DNA of 64,000 bases from Clostridium sp. AM30-24 (GTDB lineage: Bacteria; Bacillota; Clostridia; Lachnospirales; Lachnospiraceae), in NCBI RefSeq assembly GCF_003480435.1, contig NZ_QUJB01000003.1:144804-208803 (forward strand), written 5' to 3'. The notes below the pieces were generated by a model. The model was not told where the DNA came from. It was given only the letters and a program-made list of their open reading frames with translations, and did no database searches. Positions 44,891-53,539 of the stretch are shown in pieces (the first letter of the stretch is position 1; each line of letters opens with the position of its first letter). Both the position numbers and the translations under genes were made by a program.

Positions 44891-45775
44891 ATGAACGATT
44901 ATATGATCCGTGCGACGGCTGCAGATGGCCAGATCCGCGCTTTCGCCGCAACGACAAGAGATATGGTAGAAAATGCAAAGAATGCCCATAATACGAGCCC
45001 GGTGGCTACGGCTGCTCTGGGACGCCTGATGACAGCGGCTGCCATGATGGGTGCTGATTTGAAGGGGGAAAAGGATCTTTTAACACTGAGGATCGAGGGA
45101 AGCGGTCCGCTTGGAGGACTTCTTGTTACAGCCAACGGTCACGGTGACGTGAAGGGATATGCGTTCCATCCGGAAGTAATGCTTCCGCCGAACGCACAGG
45201 GAAAACTTGATGTTGGCGGTTCTCTGGACCTCGGCGTTTTGAGCGTTATTAAGGATATTGGTTTAAAAGAGCCGTATGTGGGACAGACACAGCTTGTCAC
45301 AGGTGAGATCGCGGAAGATCTGACCTACTATTTTGCCACATCTGAGCAGGTTCCGTCCTCCGTTGCTCTTGGTGTTTTAATGAATAAGGACAACACGGTT
45401 CGTCAGGCAGGCGGCTTTATCATCCAGCTTCTTCCGGGCGCTTCCGATGAGATCATCGACAAGCTTGAGGCAAAGCTTTCCGGAATCTCCTCTATCACAT
45501 CCCTGCTTGATGCTGGAAAGACTCCGGAGGAGATCCTGACAGATATCCTTGGGGAGTTCGGACTTGAGATCTTATCAAAAATGCCGGTACAGTTCCACTG
45601 TGACTGCGAGCGTTCCAGAGTGGAGAAGGCGATCATCAGCATCGGAAAGAAAGAGATCCGGGATATGATCGATGAGGGCAAGGAGATCGAGGTCAACTGC
45701 CAGTTCTGCAACAAGCATTATAAATTCTCAGTGGATGAACTGGGAGATCTGTTAAAGAAGGCGACGAGAGAGTAA
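44891..45775 (+). CDS. hslO: 33 kDa redox-regulated chaperone Hsp33
   Basis: A 294-residue protein of standard Hsp33 length. The N-terminal IRATAADGQIRAFAA opening and the GPLGGLLVTANGHGDVKGY region are typical. The C-terminal redox switch has the zinc-binding cysteines in CDCER (about residues 237-239) and CQFC (about 270-273). Under oxidative stress zinc is lost and the chaperone becomes active. It lies in a run with the methyltransferase and a DUF5662-type gene, each a few nt apart. Confidence 0.95.
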   Translation: MNDYMIRATAADGQIRAFAATTRDMVENAKNAHNTSPVATAALGRLMTAAAMMGADLKGEKDLLTLRIEGSGPLGGLLVTANGHGDVKGYAFHPEVMLPPNAQGKLDVGGSLDLGVLSVIKDIGLKEPYVGQTQLVTGEIAEDLTYYFATSEQVPSSVALGVLMNKDNTVRQAGGFIIQLLPGASDEIIDKLEAKLSGISSITSLLDAGKTPEEILTDILGEFGLEILSKMPVQFHCDCERSRVEKAIISIGKKEIRDMIDEGKEIEVNCQFCNKHYKFSVDELGDLLKKATRE

Positions 45776-45779
45776 GAGT

Positions 45780-46361
45780 ATGAGTTCTGTAAAATTGAAC
45801 GATGAAGAAAAACAGCTGCTCCATAACGCATGGCATCACTTCCTGACCATCACCCATCACAAGATGGTGGTCATGGAAGGCTGCTTTCAGGTTGGACTTT
45901 TTAAACAGGGGTTGCTCCATGATCTGTCGAAGTATTCCTGGGAAGAATTTAAGACCGGCGTGAAGTATTATCAGGGAACGCGAAGTCCAAATGCGGCGGA
46001 GAAAGAAGAAAAGGGATATTCCTCCGCATGGCTCCATCACAAGGGGAGAAATAAACATCACTTCGAATACTGGACCGATGTGTCCACAGCGGAGGATCAC
46101 TGGAAGATCGTCGGCGTAAAGATGCCGGTAAATTATCTGGCGGAGATGGTCATGGACCGGATTGCGGCTTCAAAGATCTATCAGGGGAAAAATTACACGG
46201 ACGCAGCACCCTACACGTATTTTTCCAGAAATAAGGAATATATCGTCATGCATCCGGAGACAAAAGAATGTCTTGACAGGATACTTCTGATGCTAAAGGA
46301 AAAAGGCGAGAGAAAGACATTTGCGTATATCAGAAAGCTTCTTAGGAACGGGGATTACTAG
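45780..46361 (+). CDS. DUF5662-like protein, HD-type metal-binding hint
   Basis: A 193-residue protein starting 4 nt after hslO. It is rich in His and Trp, with HHKMVVMEGC, GLLHDLSKYSWEEF, WLHHKGRNKHHFEYW and several later aspartates. The HD-like LLHDLSKY pattern suggests a metal-dependent hydrolase-like fold, as in DUF5662 proteins common in Firmicutes. No biochemical function is known to me. Being directly after hslO suggests co-expression. Confidence 0.75.
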   Translation: MSSVKLNDEEKQLLHNAWHHFLTITHHKMVVMEGCFQVGLFKQGLLHDLSKYSWEEFKTGVKYYQGTRSPNAAEKEEKGYSSAWLHHKGRNKHHFEYWTDVSTAEDHWKIVGVKMPVNYLAEMVMDRIAASKIYQGKNYTDAAPYTYFSRNKEYIVMHPETKECLDRILLMLKEKGERKTFAYIRKLLRNGDY

Positions 46362-46370
46362 AAATAAGCA

Positions 46371-46420
46371 CTCGTACCCGACGCGGGAATGCGTCTCAGC
46401 ACGTCTTCGCATTGAACGAG
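46371..46420. repeat. Intergenic inverted repeat
   Basis: CTCGT at 46371 and ACGAG at 46416 close a structure with an inner AATGCG/CGCATT stem. It lies between converging genes and looks like a REP-like unit rather than coding DNA. Confidence 0.5.
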
Positions 46421-46436
46421 ATTTACAGCACAACTG

Positions 46437-46465
46437 CTGCCGTCTGCAGCTAACGCAGGCGGCAG
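46437..46465. terminator. Bidirectional terminator-like hairpin
   Basis: CTGCCGTCTGC pairs with GCAGGCGGCAG (one wobble) around a 7-nt loop, between the converging DUF5662-like and nuclease genes. There is no strong T-run. Confidence 0.55.
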
Positions 46466-46497
46466 GGCTGATGTGTAAAGATATTGGATTAGCGATT

Positions 46498-47577
46498 TTA
46501 TTTGAGAAATGAGATGATCTCTTTTATGTACCGGTTCAGCTTTTCAGGGTCGGAAAAACAGTCTTTCCGGATTTCGAAGAATCCTGTTTTATCCTTACAG
46601 GAGGTCTTGAATTCTGGATCCCAGATATCTGTGGGCTGAGGGAGAAAGAGACCGACCTTTTTTGTGTAGCAGGTCTCCTTCGTTGCCTTGATCCGGGCAT
46701 CCTTGTCGACGAATTCGCCGACACTTTTGTGGATCGCCGTGTCCTCATAGATCAGATAATAGTAATCTTTATAATTAGGATAATAAAATTTTAATGTACC
46801 GCTGTAGACCCGGATGGAAAGCTCCATCCGGTCTTTGTCTGCCCGGAAAGCGTAGGCAGGGACAGAGGCAGATACCGGGGACGGAAGGCTCGTCTGTGGA
46901 TCTCCTGAGAGGGACAAGATCAGCCGGTCCGTCTCACCGGAAGCTTCCCGCACCGCATTTAATGTAAAATTCTGGGCAAAAAAATCCGGGTAGAAGAGAA
47001 TGGGGAGAAGAGCTGGCATTCCCTTTAAGTCATCTTCATTGTGGAGGAGAAGAAGGCGCTTTTCCTCCTCGTTGCGGGTATTCAGATAATTCAGGTAAAC
47101 CTCGATGAGTTCGCCGCCGGTATAAAGGTCCTCGCGGCTGATCTTTAGAAAGTGTTCGATGGTCTTCTGCTTCATATCCGGCAGGCTGAGGAGCTTTTTA
47201 AATGACTTGATCCGGCGGAAGATGTCAACACTCTCCACGCGGTCAAAGGCAGGAGAGAGTTTCAAGGCTTTGGCGCGCTTCGTGACAAAGGGAATGTCGA
47301 ACATGTCCCCATTAAAATGGACGAGGGTGTCAAAAGCGTTTAAAAAGTCAAAGAATGCGGCGAGAACATCGGCCTCCGCGTCCCTTGTGTCCGCAAACCA
47401 CTGGATCAGGCGGAGATGATCTCCTTCCGGCCAGATACAGCCGATGAGATATACGGTGTTGTAGTCGGCGGAGAAGCCTGTGGTCTCAATATCAAAAAAG
47501 ACGAGCTTTTTCGGGTCTCCGAGGCGCTTCAAAGGATAGGTGACGGTACCCGGAAATGATTTTTCGATTGTGATCAT
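46498..47577 (-). CDS. RNase H-fold 3'-5' exonuclease, YprB-like
   Basis: A 359-residue protein with the DEDD-type exonuclease motifs: FFDIETTG (about residues 27-34; D and E), HFNGDMFDIPF (about 86-96; D) and LLLHNEDDLKGM (about 175-186; H and D). It matches the YprB/ribonuclease H-like exonuclease family of Firmicutes. The C-terminal half (about 200-359) is not recognised and might be an OB-like or accessory domain. It is divergent from ruvAB, which may hint at a DNA repair role. Confidence 0.87.
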   Translation of the reverse strand: MITIEKSFPGTVTYPLKRLGDPKKLVFFDIETTGFSADYNTVYLIGCIWPEGDHLRLIQWFADTRDAEADVLAAFFDFLNAFDTLVHFNGDMFDIPFVTKRAKALKLSPAFDRVESVDIFRRIKSFKKLLSLPDMKQKTIEHFLKISREDLYTGGELIEVYLNYLNTRNEEEKRLLLLHNEDDLKGMPALLPILFYPDFFAQNFTLNAVREASGETDRLILSLSGDPQTSLPSPVSASVPAYAFRADKDRMELSIRVYSGTLKFYYPNYKDYYYLIYEDTAIHKSVGEFVDKDARIKATKETCYTKKVGLFLPQPTDIWDPEFKTSCKDKTGFFEIRKDCFSDPEKLNRYIKEIISFLK

Positions 47578-47753
47578 GTGATATTCCTTTTCCTTGCAGG
47601 GATAGTCTGCCTGTGCCTCGTGAAAAATGGCGATGACTGCGCGTGATCGTGATTGTCTGGTACAGCCCGGAACAGGCAGGAAAATTTTTACTTCTGTGTT
47701 TTCTGATTATACCTGTGAAAACATGGAAAGTCAACGACAGAGAAATACATAAT

Positions 47754-47767
47754 CGAAAATATGTTCG
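47754..47767. promoter_or_regulatory. Candidate LexA (SOS) box upstream of ruvAB
   Basis: CGAAAATATGTTCG is one base off the Gram-positive consensus CGAACATATGTTCG. It is 19 nt upstream of the -35 of the ruvAB promoter. Confidence 0.65.
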
Positions 47768-47786
47768 ATTCCTGCGGCGGTTTCAC

Positions 47787-47815
47787 TTGCACTTAAATGG
47801 CGGCTATGGTATGAT
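47787..47815 (+). promoter_or_regulatory. ruvAB promoter with downstream dyad
   Basis: TTGCAC (47787-47792), 17 nt, TATGAT (47810-47815). A perfect 7-bp inverted repeat GACATGT...ACATGTC follows at 47819-47837, covering the expected transcription start, and could be a second operator. Confidence 0.72.
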
Positions 47816-47861
47816 TACGACATGTACAGAACATGTCAAGAAGAAAAGGGAGGTTTACCCA

Positions 47862-48479
47862 GTGATTTCATATATACGTGGTCCGCTGGAAGAAAAGAGG
47901 GAAGATTCCGTCGTTATCGAGGCGGGAAATATTGGCTATCGGATCTTTATTCCGCCATCGCTCCTCGGAGAGCTTCCGGGTCTGGGGGAGGAAGTGAAGA
48001 TCTACACATATTTTTCCGTGCGTGAGGATGGAATGAGCCTTTTTGGTTTTCTCTCGAAGCAGGATCTTGAAATGTTCCGCCAGCTGATCGGGGTGAACGG
48101 GGTTGGCCCGAAAAGCGCCCTGGGAATTCTCTCCGCGCTGAAACCGGATGTCCTGCGTATGGCGGTGCTCTCCGGTGACGCAAAGGCGATCTCGAAGGCG
48201 CCGGGCGTCGGCGCAAAGACAGCACAGAGGATCATTCTGGATCTGAAGGATAAAGTGAAGGCGGAGGATGTCCTGTTTGCCGGAGCAGATCTTGCGGAGA
48301 ACCGGAATACGGATCTCTCTGGAATGGAGGAAGCCGGAAAAGAGGCTGTGGAAGCACTTACGGCCCTCGGTTATTCCGCTTCTGAGGCGCAGACTGCTGT
48401 GAAGAAAGTAACGATCACGGAGAATATGACTTCCGAGGATGTGCTGAAGGGTGCACTGAAATACCTGGCATTCTTATAG
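47862..48479 (+). CDS. ruvA: Holliday junction branch migration protein RuvA
   Basis: The start is GTG 47862, 8 nt after GGGAGG; product 205 residues, normal for RuvA. It has the N-terminal OB domain (MISYIRGPLEEK), two helix-hairpin-helix motifs (LIGVNGVGPKSALGIL near 73-88 and APGVGAKTAQRIILDLK near 107-123) and a C-terminal RuvB-contacting domain. RuvA tetramers bind Holliday junctions and recruit RuvB, encoded 80 nt downstream. A likely SOS box upstream fits damage-inducible expression. Confidence 0.96.
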   Translation: MISYIRGPLEEKREDSVVIEAGNIGYRIFIPPSLLGELPGLGEEVKIYTYFSVREDGMSLFGFLSKQDLEMFRQLIGVNGVGPKSALGILSALKPDVLRMAVLSGDAKAISKAPGVGAKTAQRIILDLKDKVKAEDVLFAGADLAENRNTDLSGMEEAGKEAVEALTALGYSASEAQTAVKKVTITENMTSEDVLKGALKYLAFL

Positions 48480-48559
48480 GATGCTTTCTGTTTTGAAGAA
48501 CGGTAAAAATGACAGTGGAGAGATCCGGCTGTAGGATAGAAATATAGATAGGAAATGTT

Positions 48560-49558
48560 ATGAGCCGAAAAATCATTACGACTGAAGAGACTGAGGAAGA
48601 CAAAAAAATAGAGGGGACCCTGCGCCCGCAATATTTAAAGGATTATATCGGTCAGGAGAAGATAAAATCGACGTTAAAGATCTTTATCGATGCGGCGAAG
48701 AGCCGTGGAGAGGCATTGGATCATGTGCTTTTTTATGGCCCACCGGGACTTGGAAAGACGACGCTGTGCGGGATCATTGCGAATGAGATGGGCGTGAACT
48801 TAAAAGTGACCTCCGGCCCCGCAATCGAAAAGCCGGGCGAGATGGCCGCGATTTTAAACAATCTTCAGGAGGGCGATGTCCTGTTCGTGGACGAGATCCA
48901 CAGGCTGAACCGTCAGGTGGAGGAAGTGCTGTATCCTGCGATGGAAGATTTTGCCATTGATATTATGCTGGGAAAGGACTCATCTGCCCGCTCGATCCGA
49001 CTGGACCTCCCGAAATTTACGCTTGTAGGAGCAACGACGAGAGCGGGACTTCTGACAGCGCCGCTCCGGGACCGTTTCGGCGTGATCCAGAGACTCGAAT
49101 TTTATACGCCTGAGGAACTCTGTGTGATCGTAAAGCGTTCTGCAAAGGTCCTGGGAGTTGAGATCGATGAGGAAGGTGCCTTTGAGATCGCCCGGAGATC
49201 CAGAGGAACCCCAAGGCTGGCAAACCGTCTCTTAAAGAGAGTGCGGGATTTTGCCCAGGTAAAATATGATGGAGTGATCACAAAGAATGTGGCGGATTTC
49301 GCTCTGGATATTCTGGATGTGGATAAACTCGGACTTGACAATAATGACCGGACTCTGCTTCTCACCATGATCCGGAAGTTCTCCGGCGGGCCGGTGGGAC
49401 TTGAGACGCTGGCGGCGTCCATCGGAGAGGACTCCGGAACTCTGGAAGATGTGTACGAACCGTATTTATTAATGAACGGACTCATTATGCGGACGCCGAG
49501 GGGAAGAATGGCGACGGATCTTGCCTACAGGCATCTTGGAATCGATATGGAAAAATAA
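48560..49558 (+). CDS. ruvB: Holliday junction branch migration ATPase RuvB
   Basis: A 332-residue AAA+ helicase. [14 protein letters not shown] opens the domain; Walker A is [10 protein letters not shown], Walker B DEIHRLNR, sensor GATTRAG with the arginine finger region RDRFGV, and the C-terminal winged helix ends near [13 protein letters not shown]. Hexamers drive branch migration with RuvA. It shares the ruvA transcript. Confidence 0.97.
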   Translation: MSRKIITTEETEEDKKIEGTLRPQYLKDYIGQEKIKSTLKIFIDAAKSRGEALDHVLFYGPPGLGKTTLCGIIANEMGVNLKVTSGPAIEKPGEMAAILNNLQEGDVLFVDEIHRLNRQVEEVLYPAMEDFAIDIMLGKDSSARSIRLDLPKFTLVGATTRAGLLTAPLRDRFGVIQRLEFYTPEELCVIVKRSAKVLGVEIDEEGAFEIARRSRGTPRLANRLLKRVRDFAQVKYDGVITKNVADFALDILDVDKLGLDNNDRTLLLTMIRKFSGGPVGLETLAASIGEDSGTLEDVYEPYLLMNGLIMRTPRGRMATDLAYRHLGIDMEK

Positions 49559-49629
49559 TAGGAAGAAATTACAGAAAACAATTTGTGACGGACCGGTGGG
49601 CAGTTACGCAAAAAAGTGAGGAATTATAA

Positions 49630-49962
49630 ATGGATGAGAAGAACTATACACAAGTACTGATCAATGGAAATGTCTACACGTTGGGCGGAGCGGAAGATGC
49701 GGAATACCTGCAGAAGGTGGCTGCCTATATTAATGAAAAGATCGCTGTACTAAAGGCACAGCCGGGATTCACCAGACAGAATAAGGATTATCAGGAAGTC
49801 ATGATCTATTTAAACCTGGCAGACGATTATTTTAAGACCCTTCAGGAAGCGATGATGCTGCGCGCCCAGAAGGACGAGATGGAGAAGGAGATCTACAGCT
49901 TAAAGCATGAGCTGATTGGTCTTCAGATGAAGCAGGAATCTGCGGAGAAGAAGGCGGAATAA
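49630..49962 (+). CDS. zapA: Cell division protein ZapA
   Basis: A 110-residue protein. YTQVLINGNVYTLGGAEDAEYLQKVAAYINEKI is the globular ZapA head; residues about 70-110 form a charged coiled coil. ZapA crosslinks FtsZ filaments at the division ring. It sits between ruvB and the U32 peptidase gene. Confidence 0.88.
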   Translation: MDEKNYTQVLINGNVYTLGGAEDAEYLQKVAAYINEKIAVLKAQPGFTRQNKDYQEVMIYLNLADDYFKTLQEAMMLRAQKDEMEKEIYSLKHELIGLQMKQESAEKKAE

Positions 49963-49977
49963 AGGAGGAGACCAGCT

Positions 49978-52197
49978 ATGAAAAACAGAACGGTTGAAAT
50001 CCTCGCACCGGCCGGTTCCTATGAGAGCATGGTGGCTGCAGTGAACGCGGGAGCGGACGCGGTCTATATCGGTGGAAGCCGGTTTGGTGCCCGTGCCTAC
50101 GCGAACAACCTGGATGAGGAGACGATGGTGAAGGCCATTGACTTCATGCATCTTCACGGATGCAGGATCTATATGACAGTCAACACTCTTGTGAAGGAAA
50201 AAGAGATGTGGGATCTGTATTCTTATCTGAAACCGTACTACGAGGCGGGACTGGATGCCGTTTTAGTCCAGGATATGGGAGCTCTCACCTACATCCGGAA
50301 ACACTTCCCGGACCTTCCGATCCATATCAGTACTCAGATGACGGTGACGGGAAAGTACAGTGCGAAAGATCTGAAAGCCCTTGGTGCCGTCCGCGTTGTT
50401 CCTGCACGGGAGCTTTCTTTAAAGGAGATCCGGGAGATCTACGATGACACGGGACTTGAGGTGGAGACCTTTGTCCACGGTGCTCTCTGTTACTGTTATT
50501 CCGGTCAGTGCCTGTTTTCCAGCCTGATCGGCGGCCGGAGCGGAAACCGTGGGCGGTGTGCGCAGACTTGCCGCCTGCCTTTCGACGCGGAGCAGAACGG
50601 AACGTATGTCAATAAAAAGAATGAAAAATATATCTTAAGCCTGAAAGACCTGTGTACTCTGGACCTGATCCCGGATATTCTGGAAGCGGGAGTCTGTTCC
50701 TTAAAAATTGAGGGGCGGATGAAGAGTCCGCGCTACACGGCCGGCGTTGTGAGCATTTACCGGAAATATGTGGATCTCTATTTGAAAGAGGGACGTGCCG
50801 GATACCATGTGGAGAAGGCTGACAGGGATGCGCTGCTTGCCCTCTTTGACCGCGGCGGGCAGTCTCAGGGGTATTACAGAACCCACAATGGGCGTGACAT
50901 GGTGGTATTAAAGGAGAAGCCGGAGTACCGCGACGTGGATCAGGAGCTTTTTGATTATCTGGACCGCACCTATGTGAATGCGGAAAAGAAGATTCCTGTG
51001 ACGGGAAGCGCATACATTGCAGTTGGAAAGCCGGGATATTTTTCCGTGTCGGATGAGGCCGGAAACACCGCGTGGGTGGAATCGCAGCCTGCGGAGGAAG
51101 CAAAAAACGCCCCAATGGACGCGGAGCGCGTTAAAAAGCAGCTTTCAAAGACCGGAGATTCCATGTTCATCTTCTCAGATCTCGCTGTGGAGTGTGAGGG
51201 GAATGTGTTTATGCCGGTGCAGGTATTAAATAAGATGCGCCGTGAGGTTCTGAAAAAGCTTCAGGATGAGATTCTGTCCGGCTGCCGGAGAAACAGTTCT
51301 GTTCCGCCGGTGATGGCGGAGGAGAAAATACCTGAAAAGCCGGACCCGGAAAAGAAGCCGGAATTTACAGCCTTTGTCCAGACGAAGAAGCAGTTTGAGG
51401 TGGTTCTCGGTAAATTTAAAATGTACCGGAAGCTGTCTGCTGGGGAATACGGAATTTATCTCGCATCAGAGAGCTTTGATGCCGCAGAGTGGAAGAAACT
51501 TGCGGAACGCTGTCATGAGGCAGGGGTCAGATGCTATCTTATGATGCCAAGAATCTTCCGGAAAGAAGCGGAGCAGTATTTCAGAAAGCAGATGGAACAA
51601 TTAAAGACTGCCGGGTTCGACGCTTTGGGAATCGGCTCCATGGAAGAACCGGGATTTCTCCGAGAAGCCGGAATCGAACTTCCACTGTATTTTGACCATG
51701 GAATGTATTCCTGGAACCATCTTGCCGGTGCGGCGATGGAACAGTACGGGGCGGACCGGCTGACGATTCCTGTAGAGTTAAACGAGCGTGAGATCCGGGA
51801 ATCCGGTGTCCGGGGAGAGATGATCGTATACGGGTATCTTCCGATGATGATCTCTGCCCAGTGTATCAGAAAAACCACGCTGGGATGTTCTGGAAAGCCG
51901 GAAGTCATGTGGTTAAAAGACCGCAAGGAGATGCGTTTTCCTGTGGTGAATCAGTGCCGCTTCTGTTATAATACGATTTACAATTCTGCGCCGCTTTCCC
52001 TTTTAGGACTTTCAGGACAGGTTGCAGGACTAAAACCGGTTGCGATCCGCCTGAATTTTACGGCGGAGGAACCGGATGCAGTGGGTGAGATCCTGGACGC
52101 ATTTTTTGAAGAATACGAAATGGGCGAAAAAGCGGCGGAACCGGCTGTCTTAAAGAATCAATTTACGCGCGGACATTTTAAGCGCGGAGTGGAGTAG
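49978..52197 (+). CDS. U32 family peptidase
   Basis: A 739-residue protein with AAAGGAGGAG upstream. The N-terminal TIM-barrel-like U32 domain has EILAPAGSYESMVAAVNAGADAVYIGG and the signature ETFVHGALCYCYSGQCLFSS...GRCAQTCR with conserved cysteines. A long C-terminal extension (about 400-739) includes CRFCYN. Relatives include the collagenase PrtC and the RNA-hydroxylation factors RlhA/TrhP, which need iron-sulfur clusters, so tRNA or rRNA modification is as likely as proteolysis. Confidence 0.9.
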   Translation: MKNRTVEILAPAGSYESMVAAVNAGADAVYIGGSRFGARAYANNLDEETMVKAIDFMHLHGCRIYMTVNTLVKEKEMWDLYSYLKPYYEAGLDAVLVQDMGALTYIRKHFPDLPIHISTQMTVTGKYSAKDLKALGAVRVVPARELSLKEIREIYDDTGLEVETFVHGALCYCYSGQCLFSSLIGGRSGNRGRCAQTCRLPFDAEQNGTYVNKKNEKYILSLKDLCTLDLIPDILEAGVCSLKIEGRMKSPRYTAGVVSIYRKYVDLYLKEGRAGYHVEKADRDALLALFDRGGQSQGYYRTHNGRDMVVLKEKPEYRDVDQELFDYLDRTYVNAEKKIPVTGSAYIAVGKPGYFSVSDEAGNTAWVESQPAEEAKNAPMDAERVKKQLSKTGDSMFIFSDLAVECEGNVFMPVQVLNKMRREVLKKLQDEILSGCRRNSSVPPVMAEEKIPEKPDPEKKPEFTAFVQTKKQFEVVLGKFKMYRKLSAGEYGIYLASESFDAAEWKKLAERCHEAGVRCYLMMPRIFRKEAEQYFRKQMEQLKTAGFDALGIGSMEEPGFLREAGIELPLYFDHGMYSWNHLAGAAMEQYGADRLTIPVELNEREIRESGVRGEMIVYGYLPMMISAQCIRKTTLGCSGKPEVMWLKDRKEMRFPVVNQCRFCYNTIYNSAPLSLLGLSGQVAGLKPVAIRLNFTAEEPDAVGEILDAFFEEYEMGEKAAEPAVLKNQFTRGHFKRGVE

Positions 52198-52207
52198 GTG
52201 ATAATTC

Positions 52208-53539
52208 TTGACTAATCTGATCATACAGATATCCAGATACTTGATGATCCTTCTGATCGCTATGGATACCTATTACAATTTCCGTTTCTTTTCTATGCGG
52301 GATGAGGCGGGAAGAAACCGTGTCTGCGGACGCCAGTTGGTGTGTCTGTTCATGCTGCACTTTCTGGCAAATATCCTGATCTGGCTGAACACGGAATCCG
52401 TGATGATGCTGGCTTTTTACGGTGCGCAGGTGATTTTTTTCCTGCTGTATGTCTACCTCACGAGGCTGTTTTACCGGAACAGTTCCAGACTCCTCGTCAA
52501 TAATATTTGCACGCTTTTAGCGACAAGCTTTATTATCCTTACAAGACTGAATCCTGACCGGGCTATGCGCCAGTTTGTGATCGTGGCGGCAGCAGCGGTG
52601 GTGACGTGGATCATACCGTTTATCATTAACAGGGTATGGCAGCTGGTAACATTTCCATGGGTCTACGGGATTCTCGGGCTGGTACTTCTGGCAGTGGTCT
52701 GCGTGATCGGCAATACTTCCTACGGTGCCCAGCTTTCCCTGACCTTCGGCGGATTTACGGTTCAGCCGTCTGAGTTTGTGAAAATCAGCTTCGTGTTTTT
52801 TGTGGCAGCTATGTTTTACCAGTCCACAGACAGGGATACAATCATAAAGACCACGGTTGTAGCGGCATTACATGTCTTTGTGCTGGTGCTCTCAAAGGAT
52901 CTTGGAAGCGCGCTGATCTTTTTCGTTGCCTACATGACGATGCTTTTTGTAGCCACATCCAGTTATCTCTGGTTTGGCGCGGGCATTGCGGGGGGATCGC
53001 TGGCAGCGGTTGCGGCCTATTATCTTTTCCCGCATGTGAGAAGGCGTGTGGAGGCCTGGGCTGATCCGTGGTCAGATATTGCCAACAAGGGCTATCAGGT
53101 GGCTCAGGCGCTGTTTGCCATTGGAACGGGCGGATGGTTCGGAATGGGACTCTATCGGGGAATGCCGGAAAAGATCCCGGTGGTGGACAAGGATTTCGTA
53201 TTTGCGGCGATCTCCGAGGAGATGGGTGCGCTCTATGCTCTCTGCGTTTTGTTTCTGTGCCTCGGATGCTATCTGCAGTTTATGCTGATTGCAATGAAGA
53301 TGCAGGCGATGTTCTATAAACTGATCGCGTTTGGGCTTGGAAGCGTTTATATCACGCAGGTATTTCTGACCATCGGCGGTGTGACAAAATTTATCCCGTC
53401 CACCGGTGTGACCCTGCCGCTTGTGAGCTACGGCGGAAGCTCCATCGTATCGACCTTTATCGTATTTCAGGTCATTCAGGGACTCTATGTCTTAAAACGC
53501 GGGGAAGAAGAGGAGGCGGATTCCAGTGAAGAAGAGTAA
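52208..53539 (+). CDS. FtsW/RodA/SpoVE family peptidoglycan polymerase
   Basis: A 443-residue membrane protein with a TTG start 10 nt after the U32 gene and GGAGTAGGTG upstream. It has about 11 hydrophobic segments and SEDS family motifs: SFGGFTVQPSEFVKISFVFF, LSKDLGSALIFF, and the end STGVTLPLVSYGGSS. It polymerises glycan strands in partnership with a class B penicillin-binding protein, which is encoded next and overlaps it by 14 nt. Whether it serves division, elongation or sporulation is not settled from sequence. Confidence 0.92.
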   Translation: MTNLIIQISRYLMILLIAMDTYYNFRFFSMRDEAGRNRVCGRQLVCLFMLHFLANILIWLNTESVMMLAFYGAQVIFFLLYVYLTRLFYRNSSRLLVNNICTLLATSFIILTRLNPDRAMRQFVIVAAAAVVTWIIPFIINRVWQLVTFPWVYGILGLVLLAVVCVIGNTSYGAQLSLTFGGFTVQPSEFVKISFVFFVAAMFYQSTDRDTIIKTTVVAALHVFVLVLSKDLGSALIFFVAYMTMLFVATSSYLWFGAGIAGGSLAAVAAYYLFPHVRRRVEAWADPWSDIANKGYQVAQALFAIGTGGWFGMGLYRGMPEKIPVVDKDFVFAAISEEMGALYALCVLFLCLGCYLQFMLIAMKMQAMFYKLIAFGLGSVYITQVFLTIGGVTKFIPSTGVTLPLVSYGGSSIVSTFIVFQVIQGLYVLKRGEEEEADSSEEE

